A stretch of DNA of 64,000 bases, from positions 558,001-622,000 of the forward strand of contig NZ_CP062500.1 in NCBI RefSeq assembly GCF_014879975.1, read 5' to 3'. The stretch's first letter is position 1. Each line of letters opens with the position of its first letter. A program made the position numbers and the translations under genes. The stretch comes from Vibrio bathopelagicus (lineage in GTDB: Bacteria; Pseudomonadota; Gammaproteobacteria; Enterobacterales; Vibrionaceae). This document shows, piece by piece, positions 1-9,809 of this stretch. Under the pieces are notes generated by a model. It saw only the letters and a list, made by a program, of their open reading frames with translations. It searched no databases and was not told where the DNA came from.

Positions 1-1
1 T

Positions 2-817
2 CGTGTGCCTGCGAATCACGATACTCAGGCTCTGATTAAGACGCCAAGAAAGCAGTCGAACCTTAAGATCTTCATGGTCGAAGATATTGAACTTAACATT
101 ACGGTTGCTCGTTCTCTGCTTGAAAGCTTAGGCCATGAAGTCACGGTGGTGATGACAGGACAAGAGGCACAAATCGTTTTCCATCCAGAAGACTATGATT
201 TGGTGTTGCTGGATATCCAACTGCCAGATATGACAGGTTTCGATATTGCTCAGTACTACCGAGAGAAATACAGCAAGCTGCCACCTTTAGTCGCCTTAAC
301 GGCCAATGTCTTAAATAACAAACAAGAGTATCTGCAAAAAGGGATGGATGAAGCGATCAGCAAACCGCTGTCGGTGAAAGCCATCCAAGACGTGATATCC
401 AAATTTATCGAGAACAAACCTGAAGTGATAGAAAAAGTAGAGGTTATTAAACCGGTTGTTTCTTCGATTGACACCACTTTGCTTGATATTGATATGCTAG
501 AGTCTTATGTTGACATTGTTGGGCCGAAACCGGTTTTGGATAGCATCGTGATGTTTGAAGATATGATGCCGGAGTATATGGAAATATTGAATTCCAACAT
601 GGTCGCAAAAGATCAAGCTAGCATCGTTTCTGAAGCACATAAGATCAAAGGTGCCGCAGGTTCAATTGGCTTGAAGCGTATCCAGCAAGTTGCTCAGAAA
701 GCTCAATCACCAGATATGCCTGCTTGGTGGGAGAATATTTCAGATTGGGTTGATGAAATTAATAACGAATACCAAAATGACATTGAAGTCTTAAAGAGTT
801 GGTTAAATCAAAGGTAG
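2..817 (+). CDS. arcB: Aerobic respiration control sensor kinase ArcB, C-terminal part (5' end outside window)
   Basis: ArcB is the membrane-bound hybrid histidine kinase that senses the quinone pool and phosphorylates ArcA. Only the last ~271 residues are here; the frame is open to the window edge, so the sensor and kinase domains lie upstream. A receiver domain comes first, with acidic residues in MVEDIELN and a phospho-acceptor Asp in LVLLDIQLPD. A C-terminal HPt domain follows, with its phosphotransfer His in SEAHKIKGAAGS. This receiver-then-HPt order is the ArcB tail. The partner arcA lies about 600 bp downstream on the other strand. Another hybrid kinase is possible without the N-terminus but unlikely given arcA next door. 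Confidence 0.93.
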   Translation, partial: RVPANHDTQALIKTPRKQSNLKIFMVEDIELNITVARSLLESLGHEVTVVMTGQEAQIVFHPEDYDLVLLDIQLPDMTGFDIAQYYREKYSKLPPLVALTANVLNNKQEYLQKGMDEAISKPLSVKAIQDVISKFIENKPEVIEKVEVIKPVVSSIDTTLLDIDMLESYVDIVGPKPVLDSIVMFEDMMPEYMEILNSNMVAKDQASIVSEAHKIKGAAGSIGLKRIQQVAQKAQSPDMPAWWENISDWVDEINNEYQNDIEVLKSWLNQR

Positions 818-824
818 AAGAATA

Positions 825-1268
825 ATGAAAAAATTAGCATTCGCCGCATGCGTTGTGGCATTAGCGGGTTGTTCTGCACCACAAGTTGAATGGCAGCAAG
901 ACAATCAAGTAGAAGTCTCTGCAGCGACAGTCACAATGAAAAGCAACCTTTGGCTGAACAAGATGCCGACGATTGGAGAGACTCAAGATAAGACTCTGCA
1001 CGGTGCTATTTACCTAGAATCGACCTCAGAACTGCCAGCAACACTCGCGGTTGAGAGTGTTACGGTCAAGCAGGGTGCAGATACTTTGTTGGTGACGGCT
1101 GACGATCTTGATTTAAGAACGCACAGTGAAACTCAGTGGGAAGTCGCTTTTGTATGGCAACTAGAGATCGACAGCGAACAGCCTGTTGATGTTGCAGTAG
1201 AGCTTAAAGATGGCGAAACCGTGAAGTGGTTGGTTGAGAAAGACGTGAAGGTCGATACAGTCTACTAA
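825..1268 (+). CDS. Putative lipoprotein of unknown function
   Basis: A 147-residue protein with a lipoprotein signal: a Lys-Lys start, a short hydrophobic run and the lipobox LAGC around residues 13-16, so it is probably lipidated and periplasm-facing. The mature part is acidic and beta-rich, with no motif I can name. It starts 7 bp after the arcB stop and ends before a strong terminator, so it is very likely co-transcribed with arcB. Its role is unknown; a link to redox control is suggested only by position. Confidence 0.85.
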   Translation: MKKLAFAACVVALAGCSAPQVEWQQDNQVEVSAATVTMKSNLWLNKMPTIGETQDKTLHGAIYLESTSELPATLAVESVTVKQGADTLLVTADDLDLRTHSETQWEVAFVWQLEIDSEQPVDVAVELKDGETVKWLVEKDVKVDTVY

Positions 1269-1303
1269 TTGACTTGCCTAATGGTTCACATTGAATGAAC
1301 AAC

Positions 1304-1335
1304 AAAAAAGGGAGAATGCGTTGGCATTCTCCCTT
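1304..1335. terminator. Intrinsic terminator between arcB-lipoprotein and arcA
   Basis: An A-run, an 11-bp GC-rich stem (GGGAGAATGC pairing with GCATTCTCCC), a 4-nt loop and a T-run. The A and T tracts let it work in both directions between the convergent genes. Confidence 0.9.
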
Positions 1336-1363
1336 TTTAATAACGATTGATTCTGCTTCTGAT

Positions 1364-1397
1364 GTTAGAAGGACTAAACGGTTAGAAGAACTAAACG
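1364..1397. repeat. 17-bp tandem duplication
   Basis: Two adjacent copies of GTTAGAAGGACTAAACG; the second has one change (GGA to GAA). They sit between the terminator and the arcA stop codon, outside any gene. Confidence 0.85.
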
Positions 1398-1415
1398 GGC
1401 AGAAGCGTAATCAAA

Positions 1416-2132
1416 TTAGTCTTCTAGGTCACCACAAAAGCGGTAGCCTTCACCGTGAATCGTTGCGATGATTTCTGGCGTACCAGAAACTGATTCAAAG
1501 TGCTTACGAATACGACGGATTGTTACGTCTACAGTACGATCGTGTGGCTTAAGCTCACGGCCAGTCATCTTCTTAAGAAGATCAGCACGTGTTTGGATCT
1601 TACCTGGGTTCTCACAGAAGTGAAGTAGAGCACGGAACTCTGAACGAGGAAGCTTGTAGCCTTCGCCATCTGGGCTAACCAGAGAACGACTGTTGATATC
1701 TAGTACCCAACCGTTGAACTCGTACTTCTCAACGCTACGCTTTTCTTCTTGAACAGAGCTTGTGCTCATTGAACGGTTAAGAAGGTTGCGTGCACGGATA
1801 GTCAGTTCACGAGGGTTGAAAGGCTTAGTGATGTAGTCATCAGCGCCGATCTCTAGGCCAAGGATCTTATCAACTTCATTATCACGACCAGTTAAGAACA
1901 TAAGCGCTACGTTTGCTTGCTCACGTAGTTCACGCGCAAGTAGTAGGCCATTCTTACCTGGAAGGTTGATGTCCATAATTACAAGGTTAACTTGGTTGTC
2001 AGATAGCACTTGGTGCATCTCTTCACCGTCGCTAGCCTCAAAAACAGCATATCCCTCTGCTTCAAAAATACTCTTTAGAGTGTTACGAGTTACTTGCTCA
2101 TCTTCAACGATAAGAATCTGCGGGGTTTGCAT
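1416..2132 (-). CDS. arcA: Two-component response regulator ArcA
   Basis: ArcA is the DNA-binding partner of ArcB; when phosphorylated under low oxygen it represses respiratory genes and adjusts central metabolism. The 238 residues hold a receiver domain (acidic pair in VEDEQ, phospho-acceptor D54 in [10 protein letters not shown], Lys in the switch KPF) and an OmpR/PhoB winged-helix domain (residues ~135-235, ending in [13 protein letters not shown]). The open frame extends 35 codons further upstream, but [12 protein letters not shown] is the family start and gives the usual 238-residue length. It runs convergently to arcB and ends before the shared terminator. A long upstream region with an FNR box suggests oxygen-dependent expression. 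Confidence 0.97.
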   Translation of the reverse strand: MQTPQILIVEDEQVTRNTLKSIFEAEGYAVFEASDGEEMHQVLSDNQVNLVIMDINLPGKNGLLLARELREQANVALMFLTGRDNEVDKILGLEIGADDYITKPFNPRELTIRARNLLNRSMSTSSVQEEKRSVEKYEFNGWVLDINSRSLVSPDGEGYKLPRSEFRALLHFCENPGKIQTRADLLKKMTGRELKPHDRTVDVTIRRIRKHFESVSGTPEIIATIHGEGYRFCGDLED

Positions 2133-2710
2133 TTGGCGGTACCTAAATTTGTGACGAAACTGTGCTAATAGAATAAATTCTAGGCAAAAACATAACATAC
2201 AGGTAATGTAATTTTGATGATAACTTAAAGTTTTCAAAAAAACACTTACTTCCAGCTATCTGCCTTCCTTGAAGTATTGCCCAATAACGTAGATCCAGTA
2301 CGCCTTTCAATCATTCTGTTAGTGATTGCAGTGGATTCTATAATGTTAACAGCATGCTAACAACGCGAGAATGTTAATTCCATTCACTTTGTTGATTTAC
2401 ATCAATTGCCGTATCGCAACAAACTTTAATAGTATGGCTACAACTTAACCAGTGTTATGGTGACTATTTAGCAGCAAAACTAGAATGATTATTCGAGATA
2501 GTTCTCACACCTCGCCTGCTAAAGACCAGATTTTGAACCAAGGAAGCTGAAAGCTGTTCTTAGAGTCTAGTAGATAAATATGCGCAATCAACTCTAATTC
2601 AATATTAAATTGAGCATAGAACAATGAAAACAAAGGATTAATTCTAACAACATATAAAAGCATAGAGGCACAGCCGCATTAGCTGGCAACGCCTTACTCA
2701 CGGAGGATAT
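2133..2710. other. 578-bp divergent intergenic region, arcA to rraA-like gene
   Basis: No open frame with a credible ribosome site is visible. It holds the FNR box at 2392-2405, an IR TTCAATATTAAATTGA near 2609-2624, and the strong Shine-Dalgarno GGAGGAT directly before the plus-strand gene. There is no clear intrinsic terminator, so a discrete sRNA gene is not supported by sequence alone. Confidence 0.6.
2392..2405. promoter_or_regulatory. Perfect FNR box in the arcA / rraA-like intergenic region
   Basis: TTGATTTACATCAA is an exact match to the FNR consensus TTGAT-N4-ATCAA. On the plus strand a -10-like TAGTAT lies at 2430-2435, about right for class II FNR activation. I see no good -10 at the same distance on the minus (arcA) side. 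Anaerobic control of arcA by FNR is known in E. coli, so either direction is possible. Confidence 0.7.
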
Positions 2711-3196
2711 ATGCACGATATAACACCTGATTTGTGTGACGAGTTTGAAAGCAAAGTCACCTTACTGAACATGCCATTACAGAACTTCGGCCAACGTGGT
2801 GCGTTCTGGGGAAAAATTGTAACAGTTCGTTGTTATCACGATAATTCCAAGGTTCGTGAGGTTTTAGAGACCGATGGCTGCGGCAAAGTACTCGTCGTAG
2901 ACGGTAATGGCTCGTGTCAAAAAGCGTTACTTGGCGACCAATTGGCGATTCTTGCCATAGAAAATGGTTGGGAAGGCGTCATTGTGAATGGTGCGGTTCG
3001 AGATGTGGCGATGATGGCGCAGATGGATCTTGGTATTCAAGCTCTCGGAGCCTCTCCATTTAAAACCGAAAAGCACGGTGTTGGGCAGGTTAATGTCACG
3101 CTCACGGTACATAATCAACTGATTCAACCGGGCGATTATATTTATGCTGACTGGAACGGTGTCTTAATCTCAACTGAGTTGTTGATGGAATCCTAA
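2711..3196 (+). CDS. RraA-family protein (RNase E regulator-like / aldolase-like)
   Basis: A 161-residue RraA-family protein, the same length as E. coli RraA. It has the family core [19 protein letters not shown], then [14 protein letters not shown], and ends with [10 protein letters not shown]. Members act as trimeric inhibitors of RNase E or, in other lineages, as 4-hydroxy-4-methyl-2-oxoglutarate/oxaloacetate aldolases. Vibrio genomes usually also carry an rraA near the menaquinone genes, so this copy is probably a paralogue; I therefore give no symbol. The start is supported by GGAGGAT six bases upstream. It stands alone. Confidence 0.8.
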   Translation: MHDITPDLCDEFESKVTLLNMPLQNFGQRGAFWGKIVTVRCYHDNSKVREVLETDGCGKVLVVDGNGSCQKALLGDQLAILAIENGWEGVIVNGAVRDVAMMAQMDLGIQALGASPFKTEKHGVGQVNVTLTVHNQLIQPGDYIYADWNGVLISTELLMES

Positions 3197-3370
3197 TCAC
3201 TGGATTGAATCGCGTGAGGTTCTGTTAAGAGGGATTGGATGCTTCCGAATTGATACTGAAGCGATCTTTCAAGGTGAGTTTCAGTGGGTAATTTTAGTTT
3301 CCAGGATAACTGAGCTCGCAGGGTAACTTAGGCTCACTGGGAAACACCGCTCACTGGACTCATCAACAGG

Positions 3371-3847
3371 TTAAAAGCGAAAGCCTAATCCCACTTCAAC
3401 ACCGCGTTGCCACTCTTCATAATCAAGGGTGGCATGCATATCTAAATTGTCTGTTAGCTGGACTCGACTCGATACTTCGGCAGCCACTGACTTGTCGTTA
3501 TCTTCTGTCTCGTCTTTATATGTATGCAGAGAGCTGTTGAAAGAGATGCGTTCAGAGAATTGATAGCTCACTCCACTCAAGAAACCACTTTCGTATTTGA
3601 GAGAGGCACTGTTAATACGTGCTCCCACATAAAGGTCCACATCAGTAAATAAACTGTAGGAATAGCCGCTGTCTACTTTCCACGTATCGAAGCTTTCACT
3701 AGAAGCGTTTTGGGTTGAGATAAAGAACTTATGAGAAGAGCTGTCTATCTGGCTTGGTAACAGAGGTAAACCGCTTAATATAGGTAAGTCATCCGCAGAA
3801 CAAACAGCAGGCACAGCAAAGACTAAAAGAATAAGTAATCTCTTCAC
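3371..3847 (-). CDS. Small secreted, probably outer-membrane beta-barrel protein
   Basis: 158 residues with a clear Sec signal peptide (MKRLLILLVFAVPAVCSA, cleavage after about residue 18). The rest alternates polar and hydrophobic residues in strand-like blocks (YSYSLFTDVDLYVGARI, FLSGVSYQF, EVGLGFRF) and ends in Phe, the usual C-terminal signature of outer-membrane barrels. At this size it would hold about 6-8 strands. No specific family is recognised. It is monocistronic and divergent from the thr operon; function unknown. Confidence 0.75.
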   Translation of the reverse strand: MKRLLILLVFAVPAVCSADDLPILSGLPLLPSQIDSSSHKFFISTQNASSESFDTWKVDSGYSYSLFTDVDLYVGARINSASLKYESGFLSGVSYQFSERISFNSSLHTYKDETEDNDKSVAAEVSSRVQLTDNLDMHATLDYEEWQRGVEVGLGFRF

Positions 3848-4151
3848 TTCCCACTCCTGATGTCATTATTATTGTTCTTCGAACGTTATCGTTCAATTAA
3901 AGCACAGAATTTGTACGTTCGCTGCACAATCGATATAGCATTTTGTTATTACTATATATGCAACTGCTTACCCTTGTTTGTTTGATGAGTTAATCCAGTC
4001 TCTGAATGGTAGGTTGATGCAGGGTGTTTTATCCCTTAAATGACGGTTTGCTCTGAAAAACGGTGTGAATGTAAAAAAAACGCAACTTTTCATTGACGTC
4101 TAGTGGTAAAAATTGATACACGTAGAGTAAAGCACAAGCAGAGAATTTGAT
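3848..4151. other. Intergenic region upstream of the thr leader
   Basis: About 300 bp between the divergent small secreted protein and thrL. Apart from the thr promoter candidate at its right end I see no gene or strong structure; it is AT-rich with scattered short inverted repeats such as GTTCTTCGAAC near 3876. Confidence 0.5.
4093..4120 (+). promoter_or_regulatory. Candidate thr operon promoter
   Basis: A -35 TTGACG followed after 16 bp by a weak -10 GATACA. It lies about 30 bp upstream of the leader peptide start. Only the -35 is close to consensus. Confidence 0.5.
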
Positions 4152-4229
4152 ATGCAGCACGTAAGCCACCTAGTAATGACCACCACCATTATTATTACCG
4201 ACATTAACATTGTTGGGGCAGGCTGCTAA
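4152..4229 (+). CDS. thrL: thr operon leader peptide
   Basis: A 25-codon frame reading MQHVSHLVMTTTIIITDINI then VGAGC. Four Thr and six Ile codons cluster in its middle (TTTIIITDINI), the signature of the thrABC attenuation leader, in which scarcity of charged tRNA-Thr or tRNA-Ile stalls the ribosome. It is followed 14 bp later by a terminator and then thrA, the arrangement known in enterics. The frame is recognised by composition and position, since leader peptides diverge quickly. Confidence 0.93.
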   Translation: MQHVSHLVMTTTIIITDINIVGAGC

Positions 4230-4242
4230 GTAACGGATTTTA

Positions 4243-4282
4243 AAAAAAAGGCCTGTATCCAACAAGATACAGGCCTTTTTTT
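4243..4282 (+). terminator. thr operon attenuator terminator
   Basis: A10-bp stem AGGCCTGTATC/GATACAGGCCT with a 6-nt loop, followed by seven T. It sits between the leader peptide and thrA, so transcription into the operon depends on whether this hairpin forms. Confidence 0.93.
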
Positions 4283-4312
4283 GTACCATTTTTATGACTT
4301 ATGGAGAAAGGG

Positions 4313-6772
4313 ATGCGCGTTTTAAAGTTTGGAGGTTCATCATTAGCTGATGCAGATCGTTTTTTACGAGCAGCAGATATCATCGCTAATAATGCCCAGC
4401 AAGAAGAGCTAGCCGTTGTACTATCGGCTCCAGGAAAAACAACTAATAAGCTGGTTGCTGTTATTGAAGCAGCACTAAAAAATGGTGAAGCAGACGTACA
4501 GATCGCCGAGATCGAATCATCATTCGCTGCATTGTTTACAGAGATTCAAGCGGTATTGCCGTCAGTTGATGGCTCTGCGTTTCAAGAGCAGGTCGATACC
4601 TCTCTTGCTCAACTTAAGCAGTTCGTGAATGGTATTAACTTACTGGGCATGTGCCCGAACCATGTTAATGCTCGCATCATCAGTAAAGGTGAGCGAATCT
4701 CGATTCAGTTAATGAAAGCGGTATTAGAAGCGAAAGGTCAGCCAGCAAGCCTGATTGACCCAGTGGAATACCTATATGCTAAAGGTGACCACCTTGAAGC
4801 GATGGTTGATGTGGACATTTCTACACAGAACTTCCGTCAATCTCCACTTCCACAAGGTCACGTTAACATCATGCCTGGCTTTACGGCGGGTAATGAAAAA
4901 GGCGAGCTAGTCACACTAGGTCGTAATGGCTCAGACTATTCTGCGGCTGTATTGGCTGCATGTCTACGTGCAGACTGTTGTGAGATCTGGACTGACGTCG
5001 ATGGTGTTTACAACTGTGACCCACGCTTAGTAGATGATGCCCGTCTTCTTAAATCACTTAGCTACCAAGAAGCGATGGAGCTTTCTTACTTCGGTGCTTC
5101 AGTTCTACACCCGAAAACAATCGCACCTATTGCACAATTCCATATTCCATGTCTGATCAAAAACAGCTTCAACCCACAGGGTGCAGGAACTTTGATTGGC
5201 CAAGACACTGGCGAAGATAACCTAGCGATCAAAGGTATCACTACGCTAAGTGACCTAACCATGGTTAACGTATCAGGCCCTGGTATGAAGGGCATGGTAG
5301 GCATGGCGAGTCGTGTATTCGGCGCGATGTCTTCTGCAGGCGTTTCTATCGTCCTTATTACTCAATCTTCTTCTGAGTACAGCATCAGCTTCTGTATTGA
5401 ATCAGCTGACAAAGTGAAAGCGAAGCAAGTGTTGTCGGATGCGTTTGAACTTGAACTTAAAGATGGCCTATTAGAGCCAGTTGAGTTCATGGATGATGTC
5501 GCGATTGTAACGCTGGTGGGGGACGGCATGCGTACTTCACGCGGCGTTGCTTCTCAGTTCTTCTCTTCTTTAGCTGAAGTGAACGTCAACATTGTTGCTA
5601 TCGCTCAAGGCTCTTCAGAGCGTGCTATCTCAGCGGTTATCCCTGAAGATAAAATCTCAGAAGCAATCAAAGCGTGTCACGAAAATCTATTCAACTCTAA
5701 GCACTTCCTTGACGTATTCGTCGTTGGTGTTGGCGGTGTCGGCGGTGAACTTGTCGATCAGATCCAACGTCAACAAGGCAAACTGGCTGAAAAAGGTATT
5801 GTGATTCGCGTATGTGGTTTAGCAAACAGCAAAGGCTTATTGCTAGACAGTGAAGGCTTACCATTAGAACAATGGCGTGATCGCATGTCGAGCGCGACAG
5901 AAGAGTTCAGCCTAGCGCGTTTAGCGGCACTTGTTCAACGTAACCACATCATCAACCCTGTATTGGTTGATTGTACGTCTAGCGAAGGTATTGCCGGACA
6001 ATACGCTGATTTCCTAGCAGCTGGTTTCCACGTTGTAACACCAAACAAAAAAGCCAACACAGCAAGCATGGCTTACTACCATCAGCTCCGTGAGGTTGCA
6101 CGTAACTCTCGTCGTAAGTTGATGTACGAGACAACAGTAGGCGCAGGTCTACCGGTAATCGAAAACCTACAGAACCTAATTTCTGCAGGTGATGAGCTTG
6201 AGAAGTTCAACGGCATTCTTTCTGGTTCACTGTCTTACATCTTCGGCAAACTTGATGAAGGTATGACACTCAGCCAAGCAACCAACATTGCTAAAGATAA
6301 CGGCTTTACTGAACCGGACCCTCGTGATGATCTGTCTGGTATGGACGTTGCGCGTAAGCTGCTTATTCTTGCACGTGAAGCGGGTATGGCACTTGAGCTT
6401 GAAGATGTTGAAGTTGACCAAGCATTGCCACCGGGTTTTGATGATTCAGGTACGGTTGACGAGTTCATGGCTCGCTTGCCAGAAGCGGATGCATACTTCA
6501 AAGAGCAATCAGCTATCGCAGCAGAAGAAGGCAAAGTACTTCGTTATGTGGGTGAGATCGCTGAAGGTAAATGTAAGGTTCGTATCGCAGCTGTTGATGG
6601 CGATGATCCAATGTTTAAGATTAAAGATGGCGAGAACGCTCTAGCATTCTACAGCCGTTACTACCAGCCAATCCCACTCGTTCTACGTGGCTACGGTGCA
6701 GGTACTGAAGTTACAGCAGCAGGCGTATTCTCTGATGTGATGCGTACTCTTGGTTGGAAATTAGGAGTTTAG
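4313..6772 (+). CDS. thrA: Bifunctional aspartokinase I / homoserine dehydrogenase I
   Basis: Catalyses the first and third committed steps from aspartate to threonine. The 819 residues match the E. coli length. Order: aspartokinase domain (start [30 protein letters not shown] around residues 190-210), a central regulatory region with two ACT-like units (~315-460), then homoserine dehydrogenase (nucleotide-binding [16 protein letters not shown] near 470; TPNKKAN near 580). An ATG 12 bp upstream is possible, but GGAGAAAGGG then becomes an ideal ribosome site for the chosen start, and MRVLKFGG is the family N-terminus. First structural gene of thrABC, 2 bp before thrB. Expression is controlled by the attenuator; feedback inhibition by threonine is expected from the family. 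Confidence 0.97.
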   Translation: MRVLKFGGSSLADADRFLRAADIIANNAQQEELAVVLSAPGKTTNKLVAVIEAALKNGEADVQIAEIESSFAALFTEIQAVLPSVDGSAFQEQVDTSLAQLKQFVNGINLLGMCPNHVNARIISKGERISIQLMKAVLEAKGQPASLIDPVEYLYAKGDHLEAMVDVDISTQNFRQSPLPQGHVNIMPGFTAGNEKGELVTLGRNGSDYSAAVLAACLRADCCEIWTDVDGVYNCDPRLVDDARLLKSLSYQEAMELSYFGASVLHPKTIAPIAQFHIPCLIKNSFNPQGAGTLIGQDTGEDNLAIKGITTLSDLTMVNVSGPGMKGMVGMASRVFGAMSSAGVSIVLITQSSSEYSISFCIESADKVKAKQVLSDAFELELKDGLLEPVEFMDDVAIVTLVGDGMRTSRGVASQFFSSLAEVNVNIVAIAQGSSERAISAVIPEDKISEAIKACHENLFNSKHFLDVFVVGVGGVGGELVDQIQRQQGKLAEKGIVIRVCGLANSKGLLLDSEGLPLEQWRDRMSSATEEFSLARLAALVQRNHIINPVLVDCTSSEGIAGQYADFLAAGFHVVTPNKKANTASMAYYHQLREVARNSRRKLMYETTVGAGLPVIENLQNLISAGDELEKFNGILSGSLSYIFGKLDEGMTLSQATNIAKDNGFTEPDPRDDLSGMDVARKLLILAREAGMALELEDVEVDQALPPGFDDSGTVDEFMARLPEADAYFKEQSAIAAEEGKVLRYVGEIAEGKCKVRIAAVDGDDPMFKIKDGENALAFYSRYYQPIPLVLRGYGAGTEVTAAGVFSDVMRTLGWKLGV

Positions 6773-6774
6773 GA

Positions 6775-7746
6775 ATGAGTTCAAGTGATATGGATGTTGT
6801 CGTTTATGCTCCTGCATCAATTGGCAATGTCAGTGTAGGTTTTGATGTGCTGGGGGCCGCTGTGTCTCCAGTGGATGGCACATTACTGGGTGATCGAGTA
6901 ATGGTTAAAGCCGGTGATGAACCATTCTCGCTAAAAACAGTTGGCAGCTTTGTTTCTAAGCTGCCAACTGAAACCAAAGAAAATATTGTCTACGACTGCT
7001 GGGTTGTGTTCTCTCGCGAGTTAGACAAGAAAGGTATCTCAGTTAAATCTCTAGAGATGACGCTAGAGAAGAACATGCCTATCGGTTCCGGTTTAGGGTC
7101 GAGTGCATGTTCAATTGTCGCAGCGCTTGATGCCTTGAACCGTTTTCATGGTCAACCGTTGAATGAAACTGAACTGCTTGCTCTTATGGGTGAAATGGAA
7201 GGTAAGATTTCAGGTGGCATACATTACGATAACGTTGCGCCATGTTACCTTGGTGGTGTGCAGTTAATGTTGGAAGAGCTTGGCATTATTAGCCAAGAGG
7301 TTCCATGTTTTGACGATTGGTATTGGGTAATGGCTTACCCTGGCATCAAGGTTTCAACGGCCGAAGCGCGAGAGATCTTGCCTTCTCAGTATCGCCGTCA
7401 AGATGTGATTGCTCATGGTCGTCATTTAGCTGGCTTTATTCATGCTTGTCACTCTGGTCAGCCCGAGCTAGCGGCTAAGATGATCAAAGACGTGATTGCT
7501 GAACCATATCGTGAGAAACTGCTTCCAGGGTTTGCTGATGCACGCAAATATGCAACGTCAGCAGGAGCATTAGCTACTGGAATTTCTGGTAGTGGCCCTA
7601 CGCTATTTAGCATTTGCAAAGAACAAGATGTCGCCGAGCGTGTTGCACGCTGGTTAGAACAAAATTACGTACAAAATGAAGAAGGATTCGTCCACGTTTG
7701 TCGCTTAGATAAGCAAGGTTCGATCGTTACAGGAAGTGAGTTATGA
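6775..7746 (+). CDS. thrB: Homoserine kinase
   Basis: GHMP-family kinase that phosphorylates homoserine with ATP. 323 residues. The ATP-binding glycine loop [13 protein letters not shown] is near residues 104-116 and the C-terminal GHMP motif [11 protein letters not shown] near 270. The ATG follows the thrA stop by 2 bp with TTAGGAG upstream; a second Met five codons on would give a 318-residue form. It overlaps thrC by 4 bp (ATGA), indicating translational coupling. Confidence 0.96.
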   Translation: MSSSDMDVVVYAPASIGNVSVGFDVLGAAVSPVDGTLLGDRVMVKAGDEPFSLKTVGSFVSKLPTETKENIVYDCWVVFSRELDKKGISVKSLEMTLEKNMPIGSGLGSSACSIVAALDALNRFHGQPLNETELLALMGEMEGKISGGIHYDNVAPCYLGGVQLMLEELGIISQEVPCFDDWYWVMAYPGIKVSTAEAREILPSQYRRQDVIAHGRHLAGFIHACHSGQPELAAKMIKDVIAEPYREKLLPGFADARKYATSAGALATGISGSGPTLFSICKEQDVAERVARWLEQNYVQNEEGFVHVCRLDKQGSIVTGSEL

Positions 7747-9026
7747 AGCTGTACAACATCAAAGAAAACGATGAGCAAGTCTCTTTTGGCCAAGCCGTTC
7801 GTCAAGGTCTAGGCCGTAACCAAGGTCTATTTTTCCCATCAGAACTGCCTAAGTTCGATGACATCGATGCACTACTTGCAGAGGACTTTGTCCCTCGTAG
7901 TTCAAAGATTCTTTCTGCTCTAATTGGTGATGAGTTACCAAAAGAACAGATTGATCAACTAGTGGATGCGGCATTCCAATTCCCAGCACCGATCAACCAA
8001 GTGAAAGACGGTGTTTACGCACTTGAACTGTTTCACGGTCCAACGTTAGCATTTAAAGATTTCGGTGGCCGTTTTATGGCTCAATCTTTAGCTGCGGTTT
8101 CTGATGGCGGTCAAATCACTATCTTAACGGCTACATCGGGTGATACTGGCGCTGCGGTTGCACATGCTTTTTACGGTATGGAAAACATCAATGTTGTGAT
8201 CCTTTACCCGAAAGGCAAGATCAGCCCACTGCAAGAAAAGCTATTCTGTACGCTAGGTAAGAACATCCACACTGTCGCGATTGATGGCGATTTTGATGCG
8301 TGTCAGGCACTAGTAAAAGACGCGTTTGACGACGCTGAACTGCGCAAAGAGATTGGCTTGAACTCAGCAAACTCAATCAACATCAGCCGTTTGATGGCTC
8401 AGATTTGTTACTACTTTGAGGCAGCTTCTCAGCTAACCAAAGAGCAACGTGAAAATCTGGTTATCTCTGTACCAAGTGGTAACTTTGGTAACCTAACTGC
8501 TGGCCTATTAGCGAAAGCGCTAGGCTTACCAGTTAAACGCTTCATTGCAGCAACCAACGAAAATGACACGGTTCCTCGTTACCTAGAAACAGGCCAATGG
8601 GATCCAAAACCAACGGTTGCGACAACATCGAACGCGATGGATGTGAGCCAACCAAACAACTGGCCACGTATCGAAGAGCTTTGCCAGCTGAAAGGTTGGG
8701 GACTGGATACTTTGGGTAAAGGTAAAGTATCTGATGAGCAGAGTGCTGAATCAGTACGCGACCTAAAAGCTCAAGGTTACCTATGTGAACCTCATGGTGC
8801 GATTGCTTACCGTCTATTGGAAGAGCAGCTGCAAGAGAACGAGACCGGTCTGTTCTTATGTACGGCACACCCGGCTAAATTCAAAGAAGTGGTTGATGAC
8901 ATCTTAGGTACTGACATTGAACTTCCTGGCCCGCTGGCTAAGCACGCGGTGATGGAGTTGTTGTCTGAAGACCTAGATAATGATTTTGAAGCTTTGAAAG
9001 TGGTACTTCGTCGAGTTCAGCCATAA
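7743..9026 (+). CDS. thrC: Threonine synthase
   Basis: PLP enzyme converting O-phosphohomoserine to threonine, the last step of the operon. 427 residues, matching the E. coli-type enzyme. The PLP lysine lies in [15 protein letters not shown] (around residue 107) and the substrate/PLP loop [15 protein letters not shown] follows near 135. The start overlaps the thrB stop. A strong terminator 27 bp downstream closes the operon. Confidence 0.97.
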   Translation: MKLYNIKENDEQVSFGQAVRQGLGRNQGLFFPSELPKFDDIDALLAEDFVPRSSKILSALIGDELPKEQIDQLVDAAFQFPAPINQVKDGVYALELFHGPTLAFKDFGGRFMAQSLAAVSDGGQITILTATSGDTGAAVAHAFYGMENINVVILYPKGKISPLQEKLFCTLGKNIHTVAIDGDFDACQALVKDAFDDAELRKEIGLNSANSINISRLMAQICYYFEAASQLTKEQRENLVISVPSGNFGNLTAGLLAKALGLPVKRFIAATNENDTVPRYLETGQWDPKPTVATTSNAMDVSQPNNWPRIEELCQLKGWGLDTLGKGKVSDEQSAESVRDLKAQGYLCEPHGAIAYRLLEEQLQENETGLFLCTAHPAKFKEVVDDILGTDIELPGPLAKHAVMELLSEDLDNDFEALKVVLRRVQP

Positions 9027-9052
9027 CGTACTTCTGTATTGTTTGAACAAAT

Positions 9053-9081
9053 AAAAACGGCGCTCAATGAGCGCCGTTTTT
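9053..9081. terminator. Bidirectional terminator between thrC and grcA
   Basis: AAAAACGGCGCTC, 4-nt loop, GAGCGCCGTTTTT: a long perfect stem with A and T tracts on both sides, suited to the convergent thrC and grcA. Confidence 0.93.
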
Positions 9082-9105
9082 GTATTCTAATCTGAGTTCT
9101 AAAAA

Positions 9106-9483
9106 TTATAGAGACTCAGTGAATGTACGTGCAATAACGTCACGTTGCTGTTCAGTTGTTAGAGAGTTGAAACGTACAGCGTAACCCGATACACGGATAG
9201 TTAGCTGTGGGTAGTTCTCTGGGTGAGCAACTGCGTCTTCAAGCGTTTCACGCTTAAGAACGTTAACGTTTAGGTGTTGACCACCTTCGATACGTGGTGC
9301 TGCTTCGATTGCAACTTCACGGCTCTCGTATTCACCTAGATCTGCAGCTGGGATAACTTGGTCAGCTTCAAAACCAGCAGTAGCTGCAACACAACGAGCT
9401 TCATTCTTCTCGCTATCTAGTAGCCAGATTGAGTTTAGTAGGTCGTCGTTTGCTGCTTTAGTAATTTGAATACCTTGGATCAT
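9106..9483 (-). CDS. grcA: Autonomous glycyl radical cofactor GrcA
   Basis: A spare glycyl-radical domain that restores pyruvate formate-lyase damaged by oxygen. 125 residues (E. coli YfiD 127). The C-terminus carries the glycyl-radical signature [13 protein letters not shown], with the radical Gly in it, and homology to the PflB C-terminus throughout. GGAGATAGTT lies just upstream of the start. It is monocistronic and preceded by two FNR boxes, so strong induction in low oxygen is expected. Confidence 0.96.
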   Translation of the reverse strand: MIQGIQITKAANDDLLNSIWLLDSEKNEARCVAATAGFEADQVIPAADLGEYESREVAIEAAPRIEGGQHLNVNVLKRETLEDAVAHPENYPQLTIRVSGYAVRFNSLTTEQQRDVIARTFTESL

Positions 9484-9581
9484 AACTATCTCCTAGTCCA
9501 CTGAATGTGGTTTGATTATGGTGTTAACTTTCGATTTTTATTGAGCTGGGTAATATATACCTAATATTAGTAAGGTTAACA

Positions 9582-9595
9582 TTGATTTAAGTCAA
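9582..9595 (-). promoter_or_regulatory. Proximal FNR box of grcA
   Basis: TTGATTTAAGTCAA matches TTGAT-N4-ATCAA at 9 of 10 positions. On the grcA strand a -10-like TATATT (complement of 9552-9557) follows at the spacing expected for FNR at about -41.5. Confidence 0.8.
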
Positions 9596-9634
9596 AAAAC
9601 AACCAAAAACCATATTTTTACAAAGGTGATTATA

Positions 9635-9648
9635 TTGAGGTAAATCAA
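9635..9648 (-). promoter_or_regulatory. Distal FNR box of grcA
   Basis: TTGAGGTAAATCAA, 9 of 10 consensus positions, centred exactly 53 bp upstream of the proximal box. In E. coli grcA (yfiD) the two FNR sites at -40.5 and -93.5 are also 53 bp apart. The rest of the 9484-9809 gap is AT-rich with nothing else recognised. Confidence 0.75.
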
Positions 9649-9809
9649 TAAAACCTTTGAAAACAAAGTAATTACAAAATATTTTAAAGTATAAAAAATA
9701 TTTAACAGTCTTATTTGTTGTAAGTTTACTACATTTGTTGTGTTTTTATTGAACTACAAACGATACGACCCTTTATTTATTAAGCATTCTGAAAGTGTAA
9801 AGTGATTTA

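Noticed and set aside
2435..2710. FnrS-like sRNA gene after the FNR box
   Set aside because: No intrinsic terminator and no sequence resemblance I can support; kept only as a question about where the transcript starts.
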